Source of the DNA: Rodentibacter genomosp. 2
GTDB taxonomy: Bacteria > Pseudomonadota > Gammaproteobacteria > Enterobacterales > Pasteurellaceae
Assembly: GCA_001999425.1 (NCBI GenBank)
Contig: MLHP01000011.1
Span: forward strand, 90,449 to 154,448
Direction: 5' to 3'
DNA: 64,000 nucleotides
Every line of letters starts with the position of its first letter. Position 1 is the first letter of the stretch. Positions 27,974 through 36,345 of the stretch are shown here, in pieces. The notes beneath the pieces were generated by a model. The model was not told the DNA's origin, did no database searches, and worked only from the letters and a program-made list of their open reading frames with translations. The position numbers were made by a program, and so were the translations under genes.

Positions 27974-30466
27974 TTACCATTGATAACGATAAACAGCCTG
28001 AACGGTAAACGGCTGATCTAAATGCTTACCATTGGTTATTTTGCCTTCGATACCAAAGCGGTGATTGCCTGTTGCCGCGTTAATTCCCAATGCGGTTTCC
28101 AATCGTCCTTTGGCATTTTCGATTTTAAATTTGTGCTGATTGATGTGGACATAACCGGCGCTGTTTTTGCCTGTTACAGCATTTATTTCGGCATAAGGTT
28201 GAATCGCCCAATTATTTACAGTCATGGCTTTTCCTATGCGCACCCCGACACGCCCGTAAAGTGCGGTCAGATTTTCCACATTATTTCTGCCGGAAATTTG
28301 TGTCCACGCGGCTTGTAATTGCGGGGTAATCGTCCAGTCTGTCAAGCGGTAAATCCGCCCGATTTCGGTAGAAAGGGTATTGGCATGGTACTGCTGTTTG
28401 CCTGTGCTTACTGATTCGGTTTTTAAACGTTCATATTTGTAGAGATTATCCCAGTAAAAGCCGTTGTTTAACATTAACGTGCCATACAGACCGAATTGTT
28501 GGGAATGGATTTTGCCCGAACTATATTCGCCATTAAAATCAACATTAGAACGTGCCGAACCGACAAAGCCACCAAGGCGGAAGTTTTCGCTCAATGCCGT
28601 ATCCGCTCCGATTTGCAGACTATGGTAATCTTGTTTAAAGCCTGAGGAACGGCTGGTTTCTGAAGTGTATAATTCGCCTAATTTATTACGCGTGTTTACA
28701 TTTCGTACCCAAACATTGCCTGCTTTATCGTCTTTTAATTCGCCTAAACGTTGGTGAATGCCAGTTAAACTTTGCTCTACGTGTAATAGTTGCGCTTGGC
28801 GGAGTGAAACAAAGGCGTTAGTACGCTCGCTGAGTATTCGCTGCGTCGGTGTTGTAACAGACGGATTAGGCTGTGTTGTTACCGTTTCTGCCGGGGTATT
28901 CGGTGTATTCGGTTCGATTGGTTTCGCCGTTTCTGCCGGTGTACTCGGTGTATTAGGTTTAATTGGTTTCACCGTTTCCATAGGCGGTTCGATTGGTTGA
29001 ACAGGGGGAACGAGGGGGCTTGGCATGATGATGCTTGTTTCCCCTTGTTTATTTGATAATACCCAATTTGTTCCTTCTTTTAATAAACGATAACGGTATG
29101 CGCCGGCATCCACATAATCACGATCTTGTAAACTAAATTGTGCGTTACCGGTTTGCGTTTCAACTAAGGTTAGCCGCCCGTCCGGTGCGTTTGGTTCATT
29201 GCCGCTATCGGCAATTTTTAAGCCAAAGTTCCCGCTGTCAGATCCTTTAACAACAATTTTATCGCCTTGTTGGTCGGCAATATTGGTGTTAAGGGAAAAC
29301 GAACCTGTGCCGGAGAGGTTGCCGAGAATGGTGAAAGTTTGGAATCCATCTATTTTAGTCAGATTCACTTCCCCTTGGCTAAGGGTTAAATCGGTTATTG
29401 TTGTCGGTTTTGTGACATTCCAAACGGAGTCGGCTAATTCAAATTGGCTAATCAGTTGATCGGAAGAGGTAAAATTTCCGCCCGATAATGTTGAATTATT
29501 GGTTAGTTTGAAAATAAATTTATTTGTGTTACTGATAAAATCCCATCTTTCGTCGTCACGAATATTTTCAAGAGACTCTTTTAATTTTATCAGATCTTTT
29601 TCCACGGTTAGACTGGTGTTATTCAATAATAAATTAATAGTGGAATGGCGATCCTCACCAAAGTTCTTTTCTGACGCGAGAACACCAAAGCTGTCTGAAG
29701 AAAGTGTTGAATCGGTTAACGAAATTGTGCTTGAGTTTGTGTCTGCGCTCCCGTTAAGGAAAAGATAACTATTTTTTCCTTTCACACTGGCAGTAACATT
29801 GTTCCCGATAACGGAACCACCGAAAGTAGCAAATAAAATAGAATTTTCCCCTAGTGCGGATAGCGTTACATTTCCTAGTGTAGCCTCTGCCGTCTCTGTC
29901 TCGTCCGTAAATAGTGCTAATGTATGCACATATGCACGCATACGATCATCAAAACTTACACTTTGATCTCCATTCCCGTGTGTCGTTAAACTGCTATCCT
30001 GCATATCCAGTTTTGAAGATAAAAGAAGAACAGCAGCAAGACCTCCATTTCCTTTACTAACTAATTCGCTATCTTTAATATTTATAGTTGCACTATCACT
30101 AGATAGCACGCGCATATTATCAGCGTTTGATATAAGCGTGCTATTTAACATGGTGAATTGACTGCGGGCTGCGAAGAGCAAATCATTCTCTTCTGTAACT
30201 ATTTTGCTGTCTTGTATTAATACATTATTACTATCGGTAATGATTATGCTATTAGTACTTCCCGTATCTGCTGTTAATTCGCAATTTAAAATTTGATCAT
30301 GCGAAACGGAGTCAATCACAATGTTTGCATGACTTACATAATTAGTAGTTTCGTCTTTTACTTGCATTAAATTTGGATGAGAACAACTTGCTGAAAAAGC
30401 ACTATTAGCCCCAAACATTGCACCACTTAACACAAGTGCGGTATAAATTTTAGAATGTTTTTTCAT
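27974..30466 (-). CDS. Autotransporter with C-terminal beta-barrel (type Va)
   Basis: This 830-residue secreted surface protein has a signal peptide (MKKHSKIYTALVLSGAMFGANSAFSA), a passenger of about 440 residues rich in short beta-strand turns (SxI, DSxL, NNT patterns typical of a beta-helix), a proline-rich linker around 490-550 and a C-terminal autotransporter barrel of about 270 residues ending YRYQW. The linker has a ~15-residue unit repeated twice (ETVKPIKPNTPSTPA, ETAKPIEPNTPNTPA). No serine-protease or subtilisin triad is visible, so an adhesin-like role is more likely, but the passenger family is not recognised. It is convergent with the trimeric adhesin, with the enolase fragment between them. 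Confidence 0.88.
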   Translation of the reverse strand: MKKHSKIYTALVLSGAMFGANSAFSASCSHPNLMQVKDETTNYVSHANIVIDSVSHDQILNCELTADTGSTNSIIITDSNNVLIQDSKIVTEENDLLFAARSQFTMLNSTLISNADNMRVLSSDSATINIKDSELVSKGNGGLAAVLLLSSKLDMQDSSLTTHGNGDQSVSFDDRMRAYVHTLALFTDETETAEATLGNVTLSALGENSILFATFGGSVIGNNVTASVKGKNSYLFLNGSADTNSSTISLTDSTLSSDSFGVLASEKNFGEDRHSTINLLLNNTSLTVEKDLIKLKESLENIRDDERWDFISNTNKFIFKLTNNSTLSGGNFTSSDQLISQFELADSVWNVTKPTTITDLTLSQGEVNLTKIDGFQTFTILGNLSGTGSFSLNTNIADQQGDKIVVKGSDSGNFGLKIADSGNEPNAPDGRLTLVETQTGNAQFSLQDRDYVDAGAYRYRLLKEGTNWVLSNKQGETSIIMPSPLVPPVQPIEPPMETVKPIKPNTPSTPAETAKPIEPNTPNTPAETVTTQPNPSVTTPTQRILSERTNAFVSLRQAQLLHVEQSLTGIHQRLGELKDDKAGNVWVRNVNTRNKLGELYTSETSRSSGFKQDYHSLQIGADTALSENFRLGGFVGSARSNVDFNGEYSSGKIHSQQFGLYGTLMLNNGFYWDNLYKYERLKTESVSTGKQQYHANTLSTEIGRIYRLTDWTITPQLQAAWTQISGRNNVENLTALYGRVGVRIGKAMTVNNWAIQPYAEINAVTGKNSAGYVHINQHKFKIENAKGRLETALGINAATGNHRFGIEGKITNGKHLDQPFTVQAVYRYQW

Positions 30467-30539
30467 TTATATTGGTATCCTTAGGTAAATATTAATTAAC
30501 CCTGCGATGAAATTCGCTTTATTTGCCAATTCATTGCGA

Positions 30540-30608
30540 TTAATAAATATCACTACTGAGTAAACTTGCTAGCCCTATTAATTCGGAAATAGAAAACCAA
30601 TTATTCAT
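30540..30608 (-). pseudogene. Stub of a Mu-like transposase A gene
   Basis: A 22-codon frame beginning MNNWFSISELIGLAS follows the ner remnant on the same strand. WFSxxELxGL is the usual start of the Mu-type DNA-binding domain of MuA transposases, and ner-A is the Mu gene order. A stop follows after 22 residues, so only a stub is left. The match is short, hence the moderate confidence. Confidence 0.45.
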
Positions 30609-30621
30609 AAGAATTTCTACT

Positions 30622-30834
30622 GAATTGGTAACGATACAGCTAGAGACCCCTTGAGGGAAAACACCAATAAAATCAACGATAATTTTTCACCTTTTTGGTA
30701 TTTTCGCGCTAAGGTATTCGCTAATGTTCTAGAATGTAACCCTGAATCAATGGAGAGTTGAGTTAGCGTACAGCCTTTCTCTCATATTACAGCGATAATG
30801 TAGGCTCGGTGCATTTCCTTTTTACTCCTTTCAT
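30622..30834 (-). pseudogene. ner: Broken ner/nlp-type phage regulator
   Basis: Minus-strand translation gives, across lesions, MKGVKRK(W)HRAYIIAVI, then EKGCTLTQLSIDSGLHSRTLANTLARKYQKGEK and IIVDFIGVFPQ. This is the Ner/Nlp winged-helix pattern (WHRAxIIAxL..KG..L..LS...GL...TL.NAL...YPKGE.IIADAIGV.P). Lesions seen are a lost G in the tryptophan codon, a TGA stop about 18 codons in, and a one-base loss after KGEK. In Mu-like phages ner lies opposite the c repressor, as it does here. It is not functional as read. Confidence 0.75.
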
Positions 30835-30890
30835 TATGTGTTATCCTTACCACTTGCATTTAGTCTTAAAAGTTAATCTTGTGAGTAACT

Positions 30891-30937
30891 GAAAAGAACT
30901 ATACTATTATTTTTTAACGAACTCAATAGTTCTTTTC
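30891..30937. promoter_or_regulatory. 12-bp inverted repeat between c-like and ner genes
   Basis: GAAAAGAACTAT and its exact complement ATAGTTCTTTTC are separated by 23 bases in the 195-base divergent intergenic region. Placement between a Mu-type repressor gene and ner suggests a repressor operator; the binding protein is inferred. Confidence 0.55.
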
Positions 30938-31029
30938 AAAAAATTTTAACTATTTTTTATTTCTTTACAATATCAAATACTTAAGATCTCATTCCCTGTA
31001 AGGAATAGGAGTTCGTTATAAGGTTTTTT

Positions 31030-31527
31030 ATGAAGAACTTAGATGAATGGCTCTCTATTACGGAATTGTTAGAGAGAAAATTTGAAGATCTTCCTAAATC
31101 GGACAAAGGAATAAGTAAAAAAGCGGAAAGAGAAGGCTGGGAAAAGCGCCAACGGACAGGTGTAAAAGGGAAAACGTATGAATACTATGTCGGCGATATG
31201 CCTGAAAGCGTGCAAAAGGCGTTGGGGTTTGCGCTTAGTCGCCCAAATAGCATAGCGGAGCCTGCTGCCGAATATAAAACCAATAAAAACACCATTGATA
31301 AAATAATGGAAGCCGTAAATTCACTTGAAAAGAAGGTTAAGGAATTGGAAGAACCGAGGGATAACTTGCCCGACACGCTGGATAATGCAGAAAAGCGGCT
31401 TATACGTTGGTTTAGGCTATGTAATAAGGATAGACAGGCAATGTTGCTTTCATCTGCCGAAGTGTTTGCAGAGATGACTTTAAACGAACAAAAAGAGAAC
31501 TCAGAGCCGTTTACGGATCGTTTTTAG
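31030..31527 (+). CDS. Mu-type HTH repressor-like protein (phage c homolog)
   Basis: This 165-residue protein carries an N-terminal Mu-type DNA-binding domain (about 1-70: WLSITELLERKFEDLPKSDKGISKKAEREGW...RTGVKGKTYEYYVGDMPESVQKAL), the domain shared by the Mu c repressor and MuA. A coiled-coil-like stretch (KIMEAVNSLEKKVKELEE) and a C-terminal part (RLIRWFRLCNKDRQAMLLSSAEVFAEMTLNE) follow. It is too short for a transposase and lies opposite a ner remnant, which fits a c-type repressor. The frame is intact although the neighbouring phage genes are broken, so it may have been kept for immunity or host control. Confidence 0.7.
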   Translation: MKNLDEWLSITELLERKFEDLPKSDKGISKKAEREGWEKRQRTGVKGKTYEYYVGDMPESVQKALGFALSRPNSIAEPAAEYKTNKNTIDKIMEAVNSLEKKVKELEEPRDNLPDTLDNAEKRLIRWFRLCNKDRQAMLLSSAEVFAEMTLNEQKENSEPFTDRF

Positions 31528-31609
31528 TTGTATTTCTATTATATTAAAAACCGCGAAACAATCTAACCTTTTGATTTTATGGCTATAGTTGTATTGCGGT
31601 TATATTAAA
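31525..31609. repeat. Pair of 24-bp imperfect direct repeats behind the c-like gene
   Basis: TAGTTGTATT-N6-ATATTAAA occurs at 31525-31548 and 31586-31609, 61 bases apart. The position outside the c-like gene is where a Mu-like left end with transposase sites would be expected, but the identity is unproven. Confidence 0.4.
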
Positions 31610-31692
31610 TTTGCTTCCTGTAGTGGAATAGCCTCATAATCAATAATAGAACATTCTGGGAGTGAATTATAGTATTGTTTGGTTTTAATCAT
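31600..31692 (-). CDS. Possible 30-residue ORF
   Basis: A short frame (MIKTKQYYNSLPECSIIDYE...) overlaps one of the direct repeats. There is no recognised family and no good ribosome site. It is listed because it follows another small frame on the same strand. Confidence 0.15.
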   Translation of the reverse strand: MIKTKQYYNSLPECSIIDYEAIPLQEANLI

Positions 31693-31704
31693 TTTTTAAC
31701 GCCC

Positions 31705-31827
31705 CTATGCGCATCCTATTTCAGTGAGAGCACGGCATATTGCCCGCTTTTGGTTGAGCTCGTCTATTTCTTGTAAAAGTGTCGTGTTCTTTGCCATCAG
31801 ATTGTATAAAACCTCATAGGAACGCAT
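31705..31827 (-). CDS. Possible 40-residue ORF between ssrA and the phage relic
   Basis: The frame MRSYEVLYNLMAKNTTLLQEIDELNQKRAICRALTEIGCA is soluble, helical-looking and rich in charged residues. An internal methionine (residue 11) is an alternative start. No family is recognised; it could be part of the phage relic. The rest of the 31.6-31.9 kb gap shows only the ssrA terminator. Confidence 0.25.
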   Translation of the reverse strand: MRSYEVLYNLMAKNTTLLQEIDELNQKRAICRALTEIGCA

Positions 31828-31833
31828 TGGATA

Positions 31834-31866
31834 ATAAAAAAGCCTTGAAGTCAGTATTTTCAAGAC
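31834..31866 (-). terminator. Terminator of ssrA
   Basis: On the minus strand an 8-bp stem (GTCTTGAA / TTCAAGGC with one G-U pair, 9-base loop) is followed by a run of T, about 40 bases past the tmRNA 3' end. Confidence 0.75.
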
Positions 31867-31903
31867 TTTATCGGTTCTTATTGGATTGCTTTGGATTTCA
31901 ATT

Positions 31904-32268
31904 TGGTGGAGCTGGCGGGAGTTGAACCCGCGTCCGAAATTACTCTACCTTCAGTACTACACGTTTAGTCAATCTTTGATTTCACCTAAGTATGCGGACA
32001 GACACGCTAAACTTAAGCTAGTTTGATTCAATTTAATGCTTCGATCCTCAAACGGCGGCTTCCACACGATCTCGTTTTGGTTTGACTCCGCGTTTTCCCC
32101 GTCTTACGAGCGGAAGCTGGGGCGCGAAGGCTAAATGCAGGTTATTAAGCTGCTAAAGCGTATTGTTCGTCGTTTGCGACTATTTTTTTGCGGTTTATTT
32201 ACGAGGCCTACCGCACCTCGACGTGCACCTTGGGCTTTGCTAATCCCGTCGAATCCAGAATCAGCCCC
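31904..32268 (-). ncRNA. ssrA: tmRNA (transfer-messenger RNA)
   Basis: tmRNA rescues stalled ribosomes with SmpB and tags the nascent peptide. Read on the minus strand it starts GGGGCTGATTCTGGATTCGA and ends in a T-arm/acceptor with encoded CCA. The tag frame (32145-32177) encodes ANDEQYALAA with a stop. The TTCGACGGG / CCCGCGTCCG tRNA-like parts and the 365-base length are normal. A TACACT -10-like box lies upstream. The 3' end faces the phage relic; ssrA 3' ends are common integration sites, though I see no second copy of the end here. Confidence 0.98.
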
Positions 32269-32375
32269 AAAATTTTGCCAAGTGTAGCAAAAAAAATAAG
32301 CTAATAAAAGAACCTATTTATTAATCCTTTGCGTTGGGTTAGAATTCGAGCATTTTTTATTAAAGGAAAAATAAA

Positions 32376-32870
32376 ATGAAAAATTTAAAACCTTTTATTG
32401 CTGTTTCAATGGCATCGCTATTTTTGGCAATGAATACATTTGCAGCGCCTATAAAAGCAGCATCGAAAATAACAACTAAAAAAGAGAATGTTGCTGAGGT
32501 AGATTCTGTTTCACAAACGGTTTCAATCAATGTTGAAGATCGTCAATTAATGATTGATAACAATGGCCAAGCTTTGGTGGTGTTTAAATATGTGGTAACA
32601 AATACTGGAAATAAGCCCATTTCAAATATTCAATGGATAAGCGCTTATGTGAGTAAACGTGAGATTGTTCATAGTCAAAATATGCAGCTTGAGCTGGAGT
32701 CCACCTTAATGCCGGGCAAATCAATCACAATTAATTTACAAATTCCGTTTGTTCAAATTGAGGAAAAGTTTAGACCCGTGTTTACCGATCCACAATCTAG
32801 AATTGATGTCTATTCGATTGATCGTATTATTCGATTTAATGACAAAAAAGAACTTCACGAACGCAAATAA
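32376..32870 (+). CDS. Exported protein of unknown function
   Basis: This 164-residue protein has a signal peptide (MKNLKPFIAVSMASLFLAMNTFAA, cut near residue 23-24) and a beta-rich domain with ALVVFKYVVTNTGNKPISNIQWISAYVSK, which looks like an immunoglobulin-like strand pair used in periplasmic proteins. The ribosome site is AAAGGAAAA. There is no lipobox and no transmembrane segment beyond the signal. I do not recognise the family. It is divergent from ssrA and is its own unit ahead of dinB. Confidence 0.7.
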   Translation: MKNLKPFIAVSMASLFLAMNTFAAPIKAASKITTKKENVAEVDSVSQTVSINVEDRQLMIDNNGQALVVFKYVVTNTGNKPISNIQWISAYVSKREIVHSQNMQLELESTLMPGKSITINLQIPFVQIEEKFRPVFTDPQSRIDVYSIDRIIRFNDKKELHERK

Positions 32871-32910
32871 TCCTTTCTGATATAAACCTGCCGATGTGTG
32901 GGTTTATTTT

Positions 32911-32930
32911 TACTGTATGGTTGAACAGTA
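32911..32930 (+). promoter_or_regulatory. LexA (SOS) box upstream of dinB
   Basis: TACTGTATGGTTGAACAGTA matches the SOS box TACTGT-N8-ACAGTA exactly at its conserved outer bases. It lies 51 bases before dinB, so DNA-polymerase IV should be LexA-controlled. Confidence 0.8.
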
Positions 32931-32981
32931 ATTTGCTTTTCGCTATACTAAACCCTCGTATTTTTAACCGCACTTTTCTTT

Positions 32982-34049
32982 ATGTCTTTAACGCGCAAAA
33001 TCATTCACATTGATATGGATTGTTTTTATGCTTCAGTGGAAATGCGTGAAAATCCCTTATTACGGGGAAAACCTGTTGCGGTTGGTGGTGATTCGCGCCA
33101 ACGAGGGGTATTGACGACCTGTAATTACGAAGCTCGCAAGTTTGGGTTACACAGTGCGATGCCGACAGCACAAGCCATCAAAAAATGCCCAAATCTTATT
33201 CTTGTACCGGTTAATATGCCGTTATATAAACAAGTTTCTGCACAGATTCATCAAATTTTTCGTCGCTATACTGATATTATTGAGCCGCTTTCTTTAGATG
33301 AAGCCTACTTGGATGTGACGGATTGCGAAAAATGTTCGGGTTCCGCCACTTGGATTGCACAGAAAATTCGCCATGCGATTTTTGACGAACTCAAACTGAC
33401 CGCATCAGCAGGTGTTGCTCCTCTTAAATTTCTCGCCAAAATTGCCTCTGATATGAATAAACCGAACGGACAATTTGTGATTAAACCGAACGAAGTGGCG
33501 GAATTTGTTAAAGCCTTGCCTTTAAAGAAGATCCCCGGTGTAGGCAAGGTTACTTCTCAACGTTTATTGGAAATGGGATTGGAAAATTGTGCTGATGTGC
33601 AAAAATTAGATCAATCTATATTACTCAATCAATTTGGCAAAATAGGAAAACGAATCTGGGATTTTAGTCATGGCATTGATGAACGTGAAGTACAAGCCCA
33701 TCGCGAGCGTAAATCTGTTGGTGTAGAACGTACACTTGTAGAAAATATCAAGCAGTCGGAACAAGGCATTGCGTTATTGGATAGCTTATATCCCGAACTT
33801 CTTCGCCGCCTTGAACGTGCTGCCCCGAATACCCCTTTGACGGCTTTTCGTAAAATCGGCGTAAAACTGAAATTTGAAGATTTTCAGGTAACCACGTTGG
33901 AGAAAACCGGATTGCCTTTTTCGCTCGATAGTTTTCAACAATTATTGAAGCAAATTTGGTTGCGTAGTCAAGGGCGAAGCATTCGTTTGGTGGGGCTTCA
34001 TGTCAATTTACCGGAAGAAAATAAACAAGAGCAAATGAGTCTTTGGTGA
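32982..34049 (+). CDS. dinB: DNA polymerase IV (translesion, Y family)
   Basis: Pol IV copies past damaged bases with low fidelity. The 355-residue protein has the Y-family palm motifs IHIDMDCFYASVE and LSLDEAYLDVT, the VAVGG...RGVLTTCNYEAR finger part, helix-hairpin-helix LKKIPGVGKVTSQRLLEMG and a little-finger domain. It ends in QMSLW, which resembles the beta-clamp-binding pentapeptide. A LexA box is visible upstream. Confidence 0.96.
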   Translation: MSLTRKIIHIDMDCFYASVEMRENPLLRGKPVAVGGDSRQRGVLTTCNYEARKFGLHSAMPTAQAIKKCPNLILVPVNMPLYKQVSAQIHQIFRRYTDIIEPLSLDEAYLDVTDCEKCSGSATWIAQKIRHAIFDELKLTASAGVAPLKFLAKIASDMNKPNGQFVIKPNEVAEFVKALPLKKIPGVGKVTSQRLLEMGLENCADVQKLDQSILLNQFGKIGKRIWDFSHGIDEREVQAHRERKSVGVERTLVENIKQSEQGIALLDSLYPELLRRLERAAPNTPLTAFRKIGVKLKFEDFQVTTLEKTGLPFSLDSFQQLLKQIWLRSQGRSIRLVGLHVNLPEENKQEQMSLW

Positions 34050-34087
34050 TATAATCCAAAGCTTTGTAGCCTGAGTAATAGAGAATT

Positions 34088-34624
34088 ATGGAACATCAAT
34101 TAGAAGATATTATTGCTATTTTTAATCAATGTTTTGAGCAAGAATATAACACCCGTCTTGTAAAAGGTGGAGAAGAACCCATTTACATTCCGGCAAATAA
34201 AGAGACCCCTTATAACGCCATTTATTTTGCGCGAGGTTTTTACAGCAGTGCATTGCATGAAATTGCGCATTGGCTGGTTGCCGGCAAAGAACGCCGTAAA
34301 TTGGAAGATTTTGGTTATTGGTATGAGCCGGACGGCCGCTCGGAAGCGCGTCAGCGTGATTTTGAAAAGGTCGAAGTGAAACCGCAGGCATTGGAATGGA
34401 TTTTGGCAACTGCCGCTGGTTTTCGCTATTTTGCCAGTGCGGATAATCTTAATGGTAATCCCGGTGATACCCAACCTTTTAAACAAGCCGTGTATGAACA
34501 AGTAAAAAGTTATGCAGAAAAAGGCTTACCAAAACGGGCGGAGACCTTACGAAAAGCCTTGGCGGATTTTTATGGCACGGAAGATCGTATTGATTTGAGC
34601 AAATTTGATGTGACGCGTATTTAA
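34088..34624 (+). CDS. epmC: Elongation factor P hydroxylase EpmC (YfcM)
   Basis: EpmC hydroxylates the beta-lysylated lysine of elongation factor P. The 178-residue protein matches the YfcM family along its length: NARL-type start (FEQEYNTRLVKGGEEPIYIPA), metal-binding HEIAHW, YEPDGRS and the LEWILATAAGFRYFASADNLNG segment. It lies 38 bases behind dinB and may be read with it. The partner genes epmA and epmB are not in the window. Confidence 0.9.
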   Translation: MEHQLEDIIAIFNQCFEQEYNTRLVKGGEEPIYIPANKETPYNAIYFARGFYSSALHEIAHWLVAGKERRKLEDFGYWYEPDGRSEARQRDFEKVEVKPQALEWILATAAGFRYFASADNLNGNPGDTQPFKQAVYEQVKSYAEKGLPKRAETLRKALADFYGTEDRIDLSKFDVTRI

Positions 34625-34712
34625 AAGTGCGGTTGGTTTTATGCGATTATTTATGGCTTCGCCATAATGGTAAAGCCAACGTTCAAAAACTTTGTTTCTT
34701 TGACCGCACTTT
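34623..34712. terminator. Widely spaced inverted uptake pair with inner hairpin
   Basis: Uptake cores face each other at 34623-34633 and 34703-34712, and a perfect inner hairpin (TTATGGC ttc GCCATAA, 34651-34667) lies between. This fills the 160-base gap before prfA and may end the dinB-epmC transcript. Confidence 0.45.
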
Positions 34713-34784
34713 GCACGCTGTAAATTTTTCCTAAAATCAGCTAGAATGTGTCGGTTTTATTTCTGCTTTAACTTAAGACGATTT

Positions 34785-35867
34785 ATGAAAGATTCCATTA
34801 TTGCAAAACTTGAAAGTTTAAAAGAACGTTATGAAGAATTAGAGGCATTACTTGGTGATGCCTCAGTGATTAGTGATCAAGATAAATTTCGCGCCTATTC
34901 CAAAGAATATGCTCAACTTGAGGATGTGGTGAAATGTTTTAACCGCTGGACACAACTGAACCAAAATATTGAAGAAGCGGAAATATTATTAGACGATCCG
35001 GAAATGAAAGAAATGGCGCAGATGGAAATTGAAGAATCCAAAGCGGAAATTGAAGACGTGGAGCAGCAACTTCAAATTCTTCTATTACCAAAAGATCCGA
35101 ATGATGAATACAACTGCTATTTGGAAATTCGTGCCGGAACCGGTGGTGATGAAGCAGGGATTTTTGCGGGCGATTTATTCCGTATGTATAGCCGTTATGC
35201 GGAAAGTAAACGTTGGCGTGTAGAAATATTAAGTGCCAACGAAAGTGAGCAGGGCGGATATAAGGAAATCATCGTGAAAGTTAGCGGTGATGCGGTATAT
35301 GGCCAGTTGAAATTTGAATCCGGCGGACACCGTGTACAACGTGTACCGAAAACCGAATCTCAAGGGCGTATTCATACCTCTGCTTGTACGGTAGCGGTAA
35401 TGCCGGAACTGCCTGAATCGGAAATGCCGGAAATTAATCCTGCCGATTTACGTATTGATACTTATCGTTCATCGGGCGCCGGCGGTCAGCACGTTAATAC
35501 CACCGATTCTGCGGTACGTATCACCCATATTCCAACGGGTATTGTCGTTGAGTGTCAAGATGAACGTTCACAGCACAAAAATAAAGCCAAAGCGATGTCC
35601 GTATTGGCATCACGAATTGTGCAAGCCGAACAAGAACGCCAAGCGGCAGAACAAACGGATATGCGCCGTAATTTATTAGGATCGGGTGATCGTTCGGATA
35701 AAATCCGTACTTACAACTATCCGCAAGGTCGCGTTACCGATCACCGTATCAATTTAACGATTTATCGCTTAGACGAAGTGATGAACGGAAAAATTGATGA
35801 GCTGATCCAACCGATCATCACAGAATATCAAGCGGATCAATTAGCGGCATTATCTGAAAATAACTAA
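34785..35867 (+). CDS. prfA: Peptide chain release factor 1
   Basis: RF1 reads UAA and UAG and triggers peptide release. The 360-residue protein has the GGQ motif in [10 protein letters not shown] (near residue 235) and the codon-recognition region around [15 protein letters not shown]. The start at 34785 gives the usual [19 protein letters not shown]; a longer frame from 34746 has no support. It heads the prfA-RDD-prmC-sirB1-kdsA block; PrmC methylates the glutamine of the GGQ motif. Confidence 0.97.
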   Translation: MKDSIIAKLESLKERYEELEALLGDASVISDQDKFRAYSKEYAQLEDVVKCFNRWTQLNQNIEEAEILLDDPEMKEMAQMEIEESKAEIEDVEQQLQILLLPKDPNDEYNCYLEIRAGTGGDEAGIFAGDLFRMYSRYAESKRWRVEILSANESEQGGYKEIIVKVSGDAVYGQLKFESGGHRVQRVPKTESQGRIHTSACTVAVMPELPESEMPEINPADLRIDTYRSSGAGGQHVNTTDSAVRITHIPTGIVVECQDERSQHKNKAKAMSVLASRIVQAEQERQAAEQTDMRRNLLGSGDRSDKIRTYNYPQGRVTDHRINLTIYRLDEVMNGKIDELIQPIITEYQADQLAALSENN

Positions 35868-35870
35868 AAC

Positions 35871-35899
35871 AAGGGTATCCGTTTCGGATACTCTTTTTT
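35871..35899 (+). terminator. Terminator behind prfA
   Basis: The stem GTATCCG / CGGATAC with flanking pairs is followed by T6. The downstream genes therefore probably have partly independent expression. Confidence 0.8.
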
Positions 35900-35916
35900 G
35901 CTTAGAGAGAAATAAA

Positions 35917-36345
35917 ATGTTAGTTGAAAACCCAAAAAATACCGAATTTCAATTTTTATCGACCACACCTGCTAGCCGTTTTAAACGCTGGCTTGCCAGT
36001 ATGATTAACGGCGTCATTTTATGGGCAATATTAACGCTCGGCTTTATATTTGGAGACTTTACCGGATTGCTTTCAGTCTTGCTGTATTTAGGTTTACAAA
36101 TCTATTTTATGAAAACTTATGGGCAAACAATTGCAAAACGTTGGCTGGGGCTACGTGTGTTTGATTATACTACCCAACAGCCGATAGAGTTTGGCAAATA
36201 TATCGGTCGTGAGCTGATTGATCAATTACTTGCATGGACAAGTTTTTTGATCATTATCAGTGGGATTGTTGCGCTTATACGTGATGATCGTCGCTCTTTA
36301 ACCGATTTAGTCATTGGTACTGTGGTAGTTCAAGACGAAAAATAA
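35917..36345 (+). CDS. RDD-family membrane protein
   Basis: This 142-residue inner-membrane protein carries the RDD domain: hydrophobic segments around 30-60 and 105-125 and conserved polar residues (ASRFKRWLASMING, YGQTIAKRWLGLRVFDYTTQQP, the DDRRSLTDLVIGTVVV end). The RDD family has no settled function. It sits between prfA and prmC, sharing one base with prmC (TAATG). The same arrangement exists in H. influenzae to my recollection. Confidence 0.82.
   Translation: MLVENPKNTEFQFLSTTPASRFKRWLASMINGVILWAILTLGFIFGDFTGLLSVLLYLGLQIYFMKTYGQTIAKRWLGLRVFDYTTQQPIEFGKYIGRELIDQLLAWTSFLIIISGIVALIRDDRRSLTDLVIGTVVVQDEK

Noticed and set aside
31880..31940. Attachment site at the ssrA 3' end
   Set aside because: No second copy of the tmRNA 3' sequence was found in the window, and no integrase gene is present.
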